DNA from: Sva-07 sp038321235
GTDB taxonomy: Bacteria > Actinomycetota > Acidimicrobiia > Acidimicrobiales > Ilumatobacteraceae
Reading direction: 5' to 3'
NCBI GenBank assembly: GCA_038321235.1
Contig: JBBQEU010000013.1
Span: forward strand, 1-40,122
Length of the DNA stretch: 40,122 nucleotides
A program made the position numbers and the translations under genes. The notes beneath the pieces were generated by a model. That model had not been told where the DNA came from and searched no databases. It saw only the letters and a program-made list of their open reading frames with translations. Position 1 is the first letter of the stretch, and each line of letters opens with the position of its first letter. This document shows positions 31,049 to 39,965 of this stretch, piece by piece.

Positions 31049-33787
31049 TCAGTCGGTGAAGGCTTGCATCACCCTGGGTGGTCGGACGCGCTGGATGATT
31101 GCGGAGCCGACGAGAGCAACCGCGCCGACCAGCAACGGCACGACTACCACGATCGCCACGATCGACAGCCAGGGTATGGACGCAGTGGCGTCGTTGACCC
31201 GGGTCACGACCCACACGGGTAGCAGCCCGGTCGGGACGGCCAGCACACCACCAGTCGCCGCCAGCACGGTGGCGGTGGTGGCCGATCGGCGCCTGAGCGT
31301 GGAGGGAGAGGCTCCGACTGCGATGAGCGTGTTGCGTTCGTCGCGACTCTCGACGGCCGCGAGTGACAGCCCGATCGCCACCACGAGTAGGACCAGTAGC
31401 AGTGTGGCGACGACGATCGCCGCCTGCACGAGCGTCTCCGACGGCTTCCAGTTGACCCACTGATAGTCGATCCAGAAACCGTCATCGTTGACGCCATCGG
31501 TTTCCGGGTACGTGGCGGCTTCGTCGCCGACGATCCAGACGTCGCTGGACACATCGTTGCCGAAGCGGATCTCGTCGAGTGCTCGCCGTTGCGTGCCGGT
31601 CACGTCGTCGATGGTGCTGAACCGAATCCCGGTCGGGATCACCCCGAGCCCGAGTTCGTTGGCGTGCTGTTCGGTCATCAGGTAGCCGTTCACGCCGTTG
31701 CGGCTCGCAATGGGGTCTTGCAATCCGACTGCGTTGAACTCGATCGCGCCGTCACCCGTGATCAGGCGACTCGGGATGGCCGGCGTAGTCGAAGGCATAC
31801 CCGGGCCGTAGTTGGCCCACATCGTGATGGCGCCGTAGTCGTCGAGCGCTGCACGGTCAACCGGCGACAACCCCATCGCGTCGGCGATGGCGTCGTCCGC
31901 GATCGTGACCTCGTAGGGAGTGACGATGTTGAACAACGCTGCATTCGGGTCGACGCCGAGATCTGGCTGTTCGGACCATGCTGCTTCGAGCTGAGCGTTG
32001 GTGGGAGGAGCGACGTCGAGGCCGTACACCATCGACTCTGCGCTCGAGCCGACCACACTTCTCACCTCGTTCAGCACGACCGGATCGATCGTCGACACGT
32101 CGGAGCCGTTGCTGGTGCGCAGCAACACCACGTTGCGCGGGAGGTCGGTCGCACCGTCGCCGCTCGATTCGACGTTCGACGCCACCGCAGCCCCCGCAAC
32201 GGCGAACGCTCCGGCGACACCGATCGCGGTGACGACTGCAGCCGAACGCCAGCGGGTGCGGTACAGCGACCGTCCAGAAAGCCGCCACGAGGCGCCGAGC
32301 TTCGAGAACACGGCGGTCGATGCGGTGATCGCGAGCGGCGAAGCCAGGCACATCCCGGCGAGCACGCCGATACCGCCGAGGACGGCGACCATCGCGAACA
32401 GATCGCCGTCGTTGCCGTTCGACCCGTCGGCCGCTGCGGTCGCAACGGCGAGGAGGAACAGCCCGCTGGCGAAGCAGATCACGCCGGCGGTCACGGTGCG
32501 AGCCTGCACCGGCCGGATCGGGCGTCGACCGGCGAGCGCCGACAGCACCGAGGTGTTGGCGAGGCTACGTGCCGGGAGCAGCGCCGCGATCGTGGCGGCA
32601 GCGACGCCGGTGAGCAACAGCACGGCCATGTCGGCGGGTGCGATCGTGGTGGTGGCCCAACTGCGGTTCACGATGCGTTCGATCACCGGTGTTCCCACCA
32701 GGAACAGCCCAACACCGGCACCGATGCCGACGATCGCTCCGACGGCGCCCGACCACGTTCCCTGTAGCGACAGTGTGCGCCGGATCAGTCGGGGTGGGGC
32801 GCCGTTGGCCGCGAGTTGGCCGACGGTGGCGAGTTGACGGCGGGCGCTGGTCGCGAACGCAGCGGCGATGATCACGCCGAGCGCCGCGAGTGACAGCACC
32901 CCGGCCACCCAACCCCACGCCAGCGCCTGGCCGTCGTTGCCGGTTGAGTACTGCATGTTGTTCCCGTACCAGTAGCCGTCCGGCGTACGAGCATTGAGAT
33001 TCTGGATCTGATCAGACGTGAGCGCTCCCGAACTGGCGATGGCGGTGAGCGCTTCGTCGGCGCTGCTGCCGGGTGGCAGGTCGACAAGCGTTGTCAGCGA
33101 CCACGATCGCAGCTGGTCGCGGTCGAGCTGCCCGAACAGCATCAGCGGCCGGCCGTGATCTGCGCTGGCCCGTCCGAGGCCGACCACCGTGAACGTGCGA
33201 TCGGGGCGGGCGAGTTCGAGCCGGTCGCCGACCTCGACGCCGAGCTCGTCGGCGAGCTCGGGCTGCACGAGCACCTCGTCGGTTCCGTCGGCCGGGACGA
33301 GCCCATCGGTGACCTCGATGATGCCGTCGACGATCGGCGAGGCCACGTCGAGATGCGTGGCGGCCACGTCGACCTGCACGTCGGCCGTGGTCGTGATGTA
33401 GGTGTAGGTGGTCAGCACGTCAGTCGAGGTCGTGCCATCGGGGAGCGTCCCGGCGGGCAGATCGGAGGCGGTCAGTGGCTCCTGCTGGGTGCCGGACTCG
33501 TCGATGTACGCGTACTGGTCGATCGAGAAATCGGACGCGCCGTACGAGCGGGCGTAGCCGGCCCGCTCGGTGTCCGAACGGGTGATGATCGACCCAATCG
33601 TCATCGCGAAAACCGGGATCGCCACGAGCAGGGCAACCAGCAGTGTTCGGCCCGGTCGTCGCCGCACCTCGCGACGGGCGAGGCGAGCGGCCAGGCGCCA
33701 CGACGCGATCGGCGACCAACTGCGCTCAGGCGACGTGACGCGTGTCGGTTCCCACGCGGTGTCCGGTCGGTCGTCGACGATCGTCAC
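31049..33787 (-). CDS. Large FtsX-like ABC transporter permease
   Basis: 912 residues from a GTG at 33787. Two FtsX modules: an N-terminal membrane segment (TLLVALLVAIPVFAMTIG), an outer domain, a cluster of about three segments near 270-400, further segments near 430-540, a second outer domain (550-770) and a final three-segment cluster from 780. This double layout is typical of Gram-positive exporters for antimicrobial peptides or lipids. Third gene of padR-ATPase-permease; its GTG overlaps the ATPase stop (GTGA). Confidence 0.92.
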   Translation of the reverse strand: MTIVDDRPDTAWEPTRVTSPERSWSPIASWRLAARLARREVRRRPGRTLLVALLVAIPVFAMTIGSIITRSDTERAGYARSYGASDFSIDQYAYIDESGTQQEPLTASDLPAGTLPDGTTSTDVLTTYTYITTTADVQVDVAATHLDVASPIVDGIIEVTDGLVPADGTDEVLVQPELADELGVEVGDRLELARPDRTFTVVGLGRASADHGRPLMLFGQLDRDQLRSWSLTTLVDLPPGSSADEALTAIASSGALTSDQIQNLNARTPDGYWYGNNMQYSTGNDGQALAWGWVAGVLSLAALGVIIAAAFATSARRQLATVGQLAANGAPPRLIRRTLSLQGTWSGAVGAIVGIGAGVGLFLVGTPVIERIVNRSWATTTIAPADMAVLLLTGVAAATIAALLPARSLANTSVLSALAGRRPIRPVQARTVTAGVICFASGLFLLAVATAAADGSNGNDGDLFAMVAVLGGIGVLAGMCLASPLAITASTAVFSKLGASWRLSGRSLYRTRWRSAAVVTAIGVAGAFAVAGAAVASNVESSGDGATDLPRNVVLLRTSNGSDVSTIDPVVLNEVRSVVGSSAESMVYGLDVAPPTNAQLEAAWSEQPDLGVDPNAALFNIVTPYEVTIADDAIADAMGLSPVDRAALDDYGAITMWANYGPGMPSTTPAIPSRLITGDGAIEFNAVGLQDPIASRNGVNGYLMTEQHANELGLGVIPTGIRFSTIDDVTGTQRRALDEIRFGNDVSSDVWIVGDEAATYPETDGVNDDGFWIDYQWVNWKPSETLVQAAIVVATLLLVLLVVAIGLSLAAVESRDERNTLIAVGASPSTLRRRSATTATVLAATGGVLAVPTGLLPVWVVTRVNDATASIPWLSIVAIVVVVPLLVGAVALVGSAIIQRVRPPRVMQAFTD

Positions 33788-34584
33788 TGGGGCGCCCCGA
33801 GTGCGGCCACGCCGGTCCGGTCGGCGGTACCGGCGCTCGCGCCGGTAGCGGTGATGTCACCAGAGTCGTCGACGAGGCGGCCGTCGCGAAGGAACACGGT
33901 ACGGTCGGCCCACGACGCGAGGCGTGGTTCGTGGGTGACCATCACCACCGTGGTGCCCTGGTCGCGAGAGAGCCCGGCGAGCAGGGCCACGATCTCGTCG
34001 CTCGAGATCGTGTCGAGCGCGCCGGTCGGTTCGTCGGCCAGCAGCAGGCGCCGGTCGCCGACCACCGCTCGGGCAATGGCGATGCGCTGGCGTTGGCCAC
34101 CCGAAAAGTCGTCGGGGTACCGGTCGATGTGATGCGTGAGGTCAACGCGCCGCAACATGTCGGCCGCACGGGCCCTCGCTTGTTTGGTGGCGACGCCGTC
34201 GAGTTCGAGCGGCAGCATCACGTTCTCGATCGCGGTCAGCGCCGGGATCAAGTTGAGCTGTTGGAACACATAGCCGACATGGCGGCGGCGCAGTTCGGCC
34301 TGCTCGACCGCCGACATCGTCGACACGTCGCAGCCGTCGACCAACACCCGGCCGGCGTTGGGTGACTCCAGTGCACCGGCGAGATGCAACAGCGTCGACT
34401 TGCCGCAGCCCGACGGACCCATCACAGCACAGAACTGGCCGGCGGGGAACGTGAGGTTCACGTCGGTGACGGCACGCACCTCGGTGGCACCCGAGCCGTA
34501 GCTCTTGACCACATCGCGGAACTCCAACATCGGCGTGCCTGCGCAGCTTGGGATCGGCGGGGAGAAGGAGTCGGTCGCAGTCAT
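33784..34584 (-). CDS. ABC transporter ATP-binding protein
   Basis: 266 residues from the ATG at 34584, one base after the padR stop. Walker A GPSGCGKST, Q-loop YVFQQLNLIPAL, signature FSGGQRQR, Walker B LLLADEPTGALD and the H-loop MVTHEPR are complete. MacB/LolD-like subfamily, energising the adjacent 912-residue permease. About 20 extra residues follow the H-loop. Co-transcribed with padR, so the exporter is under the control of its own repressor. Confidence 0.96.
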   Translation of the reverse strand: MTATDSFSPPIPSCAGTPMLEFRDVVKSYGSGATEVRAVTDVNLTFPAGQFCAVMGPSGCGKSTLLHLAGALESPNAGRVLVDGCDVSTMSAVEQAELRRRHVGYVFQQLNLIPALTAIENVMLPLELDGVATKQARARAADMLRRVDLTHHIDRYPDDFSGGQRQRIAIARAVVGDRRLLLADEPTGALDTISSDEIVALLAGLSRDQGTTVVMVTHEPRLASWADRTVFLRDGRLVDDSGDITATGASAGTADRTGVAALGAPQ

Positions 34585-34585
34585 G

Positions 34586-35197
34586 TCACGTTGCTGCTTT
34601 CTGGCCAGTGATGACCGTGGGGGTGCTCGAGTGGTTGTTGCTCGCGGTAGTCGCCGGGCGCTTGCCTGCAGCAAGTAGTCGTGCCTCACACAGGTCGAGC
34701 CAACGCAGATCGGCCTCGGCGCGCACGATGAGCGCGTCGGCGACGAGCGCAGCGGCGAGTCCCTCGTGGGCGCCGTTGCCGTTTCCGCTGCCGTTCGAGT
34801 TGGTCGCCGTTGCGGCTCGGCGCCGTCGCTGGAGGAGCGAGGTGAGGGCCGTTCGGTGCTTGGTGATCACGTCGAGACCATGTACGGGGCCGAGCTCGAT
34901 CGCCATCAGCATCTTGAGCATCAACTCGTCACGAGGCGGCGGATCCTCGGTGGGAACTGCCTCCCACCAGGCGCCGAGTTCGTCGACACCGGCGAGCGTG
35001 ATCGAGTACAGCTTCTGCTCGTCGCCTTCATCGAGCGACACCAATCCGTCGCGGTTGAGTCGTTCGAGGGTGGTGTACACCTGACCGACGTTGATCGTCC
35101 AAACCCCACCGGTCGCTGCCTCGAACTCGGTCTTCAGCTGGTACCCGTAGCGCGGCCCCTCACGCAGGAGTGCCAACAGTCCTTCTCGAACGGCCAT
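34586..35197 (-). CDS. PadR family transcriptional regulator
   Basis: 203 residues. The N-terminal winged helix is clear: GLLALLREGPRYGYQLKTEF, then the recognition part VWTINVGQVYTTLERLNRDGLV. The C-terminal Vir-type helical dimerisation domain follows, with an unusual SNGSGNGNG linker near residue 138. PadR proteins usually repress neighbouring efflux or detoxification genes and release DNA on binding a small ligand. Here the ATG sits within about two bases of the predicted transcript start, so the mRNA is nearly leaderless, and a 24-base palindrome overlaps the promoter, implying autoregulation. A second copy of the promoter and operator controls the lipoprotein-exporter operon. Confidence 0.95.
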   Translation of the reverse strand: MAVREGLLALLREGPRYGYQLKTEFEAATGGVWTINVGQVYTTLERLNRDGLVSLDEGDEQKLYSITLAGVDELGAWWEAVPTEDPPPRDELMLKMLMAIELGPVHGLDVITKHRTALTSLLQRRRRAATATNSNGSGNGNGAHEGLAAALVADALIVRAEADLRWLDLCEARLLAAGKRPATTASNNHSSTPTVITGQKAAT

Positions 35198-35234
35198 AGA
35201 TACCCAGTATGCATACTCGGTATGTGGGTGTCAA
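35195..35234 (-). promoter_or_regulatory. Promoter and operator of padR-exporter operon
   Basis: On the - strand: -35 TTGACA (35234-35229), 17-base spacer, -10 CATACT (35211-35206), then the padR ATG at 35197. The 24-base near-palindrome at 35200-35223 (one mismatch from the perfect copy at 30695-30718) overlaps spacer and -10. It leaves no room for a ribosome-binding site, so padR is probably read from a leaderless mRNA. Confidence 0.82.
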
Positions 35235-35386
35235 GCGGTTTGCCTGGAACGCGCGTACCTGGGTCATTGTTGGGAGGACTACGGTGCGTCCGGGAACTGG
35301 CGTTTGGGGGCAGTGCAGGGTCCCCATCACACTGGCCCACCGGTAGTTCCATCCTGCTTTCTGTGGTGGGTGCCGACCGGTGGCCT

Positions 35387-36835
35387 TCACCGGCTGGGTG
35401 AGTTCGTGGGCATGTGCGGCGGCGGGAACGGAGCGGGACGTCCGTCGACGGGTGGTTCCGAGCCACCCTGGTCGAGGCGGAACGGCGGGTAATCGTCCGT
35501 CATCAGCGCGACGTAGGCGATGACTCGGTACGTCCAGCGCATTCCTCCCATGATCAGGTTGTACAGCCCAACCGGGTAGCGCCCAGTGAAGAGCAGGATG
35601 AGCGCCGCGATCATGACTGCCAGCCCGAGCAACCCGCCGCTGAACACCAAGCGCGCCCCGTCGTCGTTTCCGCCGGTGCCCCAACTGGCCGTCAATGCCC
35701 ACACGATGAGGAGGTGCGGAATCGCGAGAAGCCACGACTTGACCAGCACGAGACCCCGTGACAAGTGCTCCGGGTAGGCGACATCGAGACGTGCTGGATA
35801 CTCCACGGCGTTGAGGGTGAATGGCGGGTAGCGGTCCGTCCCGAGCACGCTGGTCGCGTAGTACGCCACCCGCCAACTCCATCGCAACACGCCGACGTCG
35901 AACTCGAAGATCGAGCGCGGATACCGACCCGTGAACAGGATCGCGAAGAATGCAACGAAGGTGAGAACCACGAAGGCGACCCAGAGGAACACGAGCACCA
36001 CGAAGTGGGGGATGGCCAGGAACCACTTCACCAGCCATTTCCAGCGACTCAGGTCGGGGTCGAGATGGCCCTCGAGGCGCAACGGATAGGCGACCAACGA
36101 TGTTTGTTGTGCGCCAGGCTGAGCCGCTCCGATGGGCAGCGGGACAGCCGTGTCGGAGTCCTCCTTGGCTCGACCAACGCCGCCGATGATCATCGCCGCG
36201 GCCATGGCGAGGAGCGCGATGCCGCCGATCACCAGACCGATCGCGATCGGAACGAGATAGTCGACCTGACCGCCGAGTTCGATGTCGGCGACGACGTTTT
36301 TTGTCGCATCTGCGTTCATCACCACGATCGCCCAGTTGCCGGGCTCGAGGTCCCACGTGAGGCTTTGGCTGGCCTCGCCTGATGCCTGGGTCACCCAGAA
36401 TGTCTGATCGGCAGGAGGTGCTGGCGTGGAGGTCCCACCAGGGTTCTCGCGGCGGTAGTCGACCGACGATCGATGAAAGTCCACGTCAGTGATGTCGTCG
36501 TGTGGAATGCCGGCGAGATAGGCCTCCACTTCGGATTCAGGACCGATGCCGACGAACACGGGGCGGGCGTCGGCGTTGTCGACAGTGATCCGAACCGTCG
36601 CAAGGTCGCGGTCGGCCCACCAATCATCGCGGCCTGGTTGACCGAGGTCGATCTTGTCCGAGCTCAGCGCGAAGCTGTCCGTCTCGAACCGCTCGTTGGA
36701 TGTCGTGAAGAAACCGGCGTCGTCGCGCTGGGTACCGTGCGCCCAACCGAGGCTGGCCCCCGCAGCCAGAAGTCCGAATCCGATCACCGCGATGATCGAC
36801 GCCAGGACAAGCAAAATGACACGTCGTGGTTTCAT
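35387..36835 (-). CDS. DUF4389 domain membrane protein
   Basis: 482 residues from the ATG at 36835, fixed by AAGGAG eight bases upstream. A membrane segment near the N-terminus (VILLVLASIIAVIGFGLLA) is followed by an outer beta domain (40-200) and a second segment (DYLVPIAIGLVIGGIALLA). Then come two DUF4389 units, each with YPLRLEGHL or YPARLDVAY, a WLLAIPHL-like membrane helix, and a FTGRYP motif before a cytoplasmic turn. DUF4389 has no known function. The gene is followed on the left by the promoter of padR and preceded 33 bases away by the hydrolase gene, so it is probably co-transcribed with that gene. Confidence 0.88.
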   Translation of the reverse strand: MKPRRVILLVLASIIAVIGFGLLAAGASLGWAHGTQRDDAGFFTTSNERFETDSFALSSDKIDLGQPGRDDWWADRDLATVRITVDNADARPVFVGIGPESEVEAYLAGIPHDDITDVDFHRSSVDYRRENPGGTSTPAPPADQTFWVTQASGEASQSLTWDLEPGNWAIVVMNADATKNVVADIELGGQVDYLVPIAIGLVIGGIALLAMAAAMIIGGVGRAKEDSDTAVPLPIGAAQPGAQQTSLVAYPLRLEGHLDPDLSRWKWLVKWFLAIPHFVVLVFLWVAFVVLTFVAFFAILFTGRYPRSIFEFDVGVLRWSWRVAYYATSVLGTDRYPPFTLNAVEYPARLDVAYPEHLSRGLVLVKSWLLAIPHLLIVWALTASWGTGGNDDGARLVFSGGLLGLAVMIAALILLFTGRYPVGLYNLIMGGMRWTYRVIAYVALMTDDYPPFRLDQGGSEPPVDGRPAPFPPPHMPTNSPSR

Positions 36836-36868
36836 GAAGAAACTCCTTCTGTCGTGGCTCATCGCCTG

Positions 36869-38146
36869 TCAGGGCTGACTTGTCGTGTTGTACTCGACGT
36901 TGTCGAGGTCGGGCTGCTGGCCGGTGAGGGTGGCCCGAGCTTCGGGGTCGGCGTTGAGCGTGTCGCGAAGGAACGCAGTGGTGTAGTGCGTGACGATGTC
37001 GAGAGGCCGTGTGTCCCAGACGGCGTCGGTGCAGATCGCGTCGCGGTAGGCGGAGTTCTGGACCCAGGGGAGGTTCTCGCACGGGTCGACGAAGAGAAAG
37101 TGGCCTGCGCCGGGAAAGGTGATGAGCGTCTTGTTCTCGCTCCCTACATGGTCGTAGGTGGGTTTGGCGCCCCACGTGTAAGGAGTGCCTTCGTCGATCG
37201 TTCCGCCCATGGCCATGATGGGAACCTCGAGCTCCGCGAGGCCGCGCTGATCGAAGGGATAGGCGTCGCCGGCCATCGAGATCGCGGCCTTGACTCGCGG
37301 GTCTCCGACAGATGGCCACAGACCGGAGGGGACCTCGTCGAGTCCGGCTCGCTCGGCCATGTCCGACTCGTTGGGAATGGGAGCGCAGAAGAATTCGAGG
37401 GGATCATCTGCTGTCAGTGCCGCGCAGCGGGTCTTGTAGGCGGCGAAGTCGAACCGCGCGCCGGCAGCTGCGAGCGCGGTGTACCCGCCGTAGGAGTGGC
37501 CCACGACGGCGACGTTGTCCGTATCGATCAATCCGGCCAGCGGTGCTCCTGATTTGGTCAGTTGTTCCGCATAGTCGATCGTTCGATGGATGTCGACAGG
37601 CCTGTCGATCAACTCCTTCCAGAATCCGGTGAGTGATCCGTCGAAGCTCTCGTTGTGTTCCGGAGCGAGAACGATGTAGCCCAGTGATGCAAAGTGCTCC
37701 ACCAGCGTGCTGTACACAATCGGGCTCAGCGCGTAGCCATGGGAGAAGACCACGAGCGGGTACTGCCCACCGGTCCGTTCCGGTTGAGCGTCGGGGAGCG
37801 CTTGGCCGACGCTGGTGACCTCCTTGCCGGGCGTGATCTGTTCGTCGAACTTGTTGGGCGTGGTGTAGGTGATCGTCGCGGGCCGCTTGTCGTCGGGTCG
37901 ACGTGCCGGGTACCACGCTCGCAGCGTCAGGGGTTGCTGCTGTGCGCCGGTAGTGGTGAAAACCTGATAGCCAACTGCGTGGCTGCCCTGCGCCGCGTAG
38001 GTGAGCGAAGCCGTCGAGGTCTCCGCCGTCGCTGAGGTGGTGGATGGTTGCGCCGATCCGCAGGCGGTCGTCAGCAGCGCGCCAGCAGTGAGGGCTGCGA
38101 GGCCGCAGATGGTGGCGACGAGTCGGTCGCGGTGGTGGTGATTCAT
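36869..38146 (-). CDS. Lipoprotein alpha/beta hydrolase, PAF-acetylhydrolase-like
   Basis: 425 residues from the ATG at 38146, preceded by AAAGGA. Residues 1-29 form a lipoprotein signal with lipobox TTAC. The catalytic domain has the oxyanion-hole HG in VVFSHGYALSP, the nucleophile elbow GHSYGGYTA and the catalytic His in FPGAGHFLF. The overall pattern recalls bacterial platelet-activating-factor acetylhydrolase-like lipases and the PETase-neighbouring dienelactone hydrolase family. It should act at the outer face of the membrane on lipids or esters. Substrate is not determinable. Confidence 0.88.
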   Translation of the reverse strand: MNHHHRDRLVATICGLAALTAGALLTTACGSAQPSTTSATAETSTASLTYAAQGSHAVGYQVFTTTGAQQQPLTLRAWYPARRPDDKRPATITYTTPNKFDEQITPGKEVTSVGQALPDAQPERTGGQYPLVVFSHGYALSPIVYSTLVEHFASLGYIVLAPEHNESFDGSLTGFWKELIDRPVDIHRTIDYAEQLTKSGAPLAGLIDTDNVAVVGHSYGGYTALAAAGARFDFAAYKTRCAALTADDPLEFFCAPIPNESDMAERAGLDEVPSGLWPSVGDPRVKAAISMAGDAYPFDQRGLAELEVPIMAMGGTIDEGTPYTWGAKPTYDHVGSENKTLITFPGAGHFLFVDPCENLPWVQNSAYRDAICTDAVWDTRPLDIVTHYTTAFLRDTLNADPEARATLTGQQPDLDNVEYNTTSQP

Positions 38147-38344
38147 GGATGTCCTTTCGGGAGACTTCTTGGAATGGGGGTGGGGATGCCAGAGGTGGGG
38201 TCGGTCAGTGACACGAACCCGATGATCACGTCGCCGCTCCAGGCGAGAAGGGCGGCGCGGGATTCGTTTCGTTGAGCTCCGTGCGCAAGCGCATTCACTG
38301 AGCTGAAGAACGAGCCGGGTTCAGAGGAAACGGAGGCGTCTCGA
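38147..38344. other. Upstream region of the hydrolase gene
   Basis: About 200 bases holding the hydrolase promoter. No gene seen. Confidence 0.3.
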
Positions 38345-38641
38345 TCAACCAGGCCTGGCCGAGCCGACTCGCCGACGTCGCGACGTGTCGTCCGGACGAC
38401 GCCGGCGGCGAGCGGGACCGCCACCCAGAAAAGGACTGAGACCGAGATCTGCGGCACATGACCTCGCCAGTCGTTCTCGAGCACCCAATTCCAGGGTGGG
38501 GTAGTCGATCGTCAAGGTGGCTGCGTACGTTTCGCTTCCTTGTTGGGGAGGGGGCGGGGCGAGTGGGTCTGTCGTGGTCGATTCGGGCATGGAGCCATCG
38601 TCACCGCTCGAAGGCTGCGGGGGCATCGGGCCTACGGCCAT
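38345..38641 (-). pseudogene. Possible DUF4389-like gene fragment
   Basis: A Pro-rich start (DPLAPPPPQQGSETYAATLT) leads into IDYP, the way DUF4389 proteins often begin. The frame then loses protein character, while another frame from about 38500 reads WVLENDWRGHVPQ and VSVLFWVAVPLAAGVV, a membrane-like segment. This fits a small membrane protein that lost its middle by deletion and frameshift. The neighbouring intact DUF4389 gene makes it plausible. Low certainty. Confidence 0.3.
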
Positions 38642-38722
38642 TTCGTAGCTGGCCGATCGGCCAGAGCGGGCTGTGTACTTCTGGCCGATCCGCTCGTCAC
38701 CGAAGTTCTCTACTCTGGAGTC

Positions 38723-39461
38723 GTGCCAGCGAACATCGTGCGAGACGTGTGGGCCGAGCCGGCCTCTCCTGACCCGCCTGACACGTCAGGCTGGGACAAG
38801 GTCGTCGTTCCGGGTCTGATGGTGGGCGGCCTTGCCGAAGGGCTGTTCTCCTCGGAGGCCGGCTGGCCCGCAGCCACGATCGCGGTCGTCGTGCCCATCC
38901 CGCTCGCATTGCTCTGGCGGCGAACTCATCCGCTGCGCACCGCCGTGATCGTCTTCAGCGCCTACACCGTCCTGTACGGCGCGATGCTGGCGGCGGGCGT
39001 GACGAGCACGTTCGTCAACTTCGGCGTGATCGCGCTGAGCGTGTATGCGTTGGTGCGGTGGGCATCGGGCCGCGACGCGATCATCGGCCTGGGCGTTGCC
39101 ATCGTGGGGACGGCAGTGGTGGGCAGCACCGGGGACCTCCGTCAACAAGACGGGGCTATCGGTTTGCCGGTGGTGTTGATCCTGATCGTGTTGATTGGGT
39201 TCGCGATCCGGTCGATGCGGGACCGGCGAGCGGCTGGGATCCGTGAGGCGAAGATGTCGGAGCGCAATCGCATCGCCCGGGAACTGCACGACACCGTCGC
39301 CCACCATGTGTCAGCCATCGCGGTGCAGGCTCAGGGTGCCCAGGAAGTGCTCTCGACCGATCCACAGTCTGCGGCGCACGCCCTGGCCGTGATCGAGGAA
39401 GCGGCGTCACTGACGTTGGCCGAGATGCGTAAGATGGTGGGCGTCCTTCGCGACGGAGCCG
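38723..39461 (+). pseudogene. Histidine kinase, truncated after the phospho-acceptor domain
   Basis: From a GTG at 38723 (start uncertain), about 245 residues: an N-terminal membrane domain of five or six segments and a HisKA_3 dimerisation domain with the phospho-acceptor His in ERNRIARELHDTVAHHVSAI. It reaches EMRKMVGVLRDGAD, the normal end of HisKA_3, and then stops matching: the HATPase domain is absent. The next recognisable sequence, in another frame, is the end of a LuxR-type regulator. Without the ATPase domain it cannot phosphorylate itself. A deletion of roughly 1 kb (inferred from usual gene sizes) would explain this. Confidence 0.72.
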
Positions 39462-39671
39462 ATCGAACCGCTCACGGCCCGAGAGGAAGAAGTGCTGACA
39501 ACAGTCGCGCGGGGTCGAACAAATGCCGAGATCGCGGAAGAGCTTCACATCAGCCTGACCACTGTCAAGGCCCACCTCGCCAGTCTCATGAACAAGCTCG
39601 CCGCCCGTAACCGCGTCGAGATCGCGATGTGGGCGTCCGAAACCGGACGGACTCAAGCCCCGCCCGAGTAG
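39462..39671 (+). pseudogene. LuxR/NarL response regulator, only the DNA-binding end remains
   Basis: In a frame different from the kinase, sequence from about 39462 reads PLTAREEEVLTTVARGRTNA and then EIAEELHISLTTVKAHLASL and MNKLAARNRVEIAMWA to a TAG at 39669-39671. This is a complete LuxR-type helix-turn-helix of a NarL-family regulator. The receiver domain that should precede it is missing and no start codon or ribosome-binding site fits. It is the downstream side of the deletion that also removed the kinase ATPase domain. Normally such regulators control the next genes, here the ABC ATPase at 39962. Confidence 0.75.
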
Positions 39672-39758
39672 GTATCAGGACCAGCGAGCCAGCAGCTCGC
39701 CGCAGTTGGACGCAGCGGAACGTTCGGGCGACGTGTTGACCGAAAGGCCAACTCCGAT

Positions 39759-39965
39759 GTGGCCGATCAGCCGATGTGTCGACGATCCCGCCTCGTCATC
39801 ATGGGCACCGTGCACGACCCAGCCCACCTCCACGGCCGAGTGGCCCACCTGACATCGACGAACGTCGAGCTGACCTCGCTCGCTCCGCTCGATCCGACCG
39901 TGACAGCTCCGCTGGCGATCGGCCCGCCACCCGACAACCCCTATGAATGGACCAACAACTCATGA
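39759..39965 (+). CDS. Possible small protein before the ABC transporter gene
   Basis: 68 codons from a GTG at 39759 (an in-frame ATG lies at 39801). No family recognised. It ends PPPDNPYEWTNNS with a TGA that overlaps the ATG of the ABC ATPase by two bases, the coupling common in this genome. That overlap and the GC-rich third positions are the only support. Confidence 0.35.
   Translation: MADQPMCRRSRLVIMGTVHDPAHLHGRVAHLTSTNVELTSLAPLDPTVTAPLAIGPPPDNPYEWTNNS

Noticed and set aside
35160..36356. Long open frame on the - strand through DUF4389 and the padR promoter
   Set aside because: Arg-rich, no family resemblance, overlaps the well-supported DUF4389 gene; a high-GC shadow frame.
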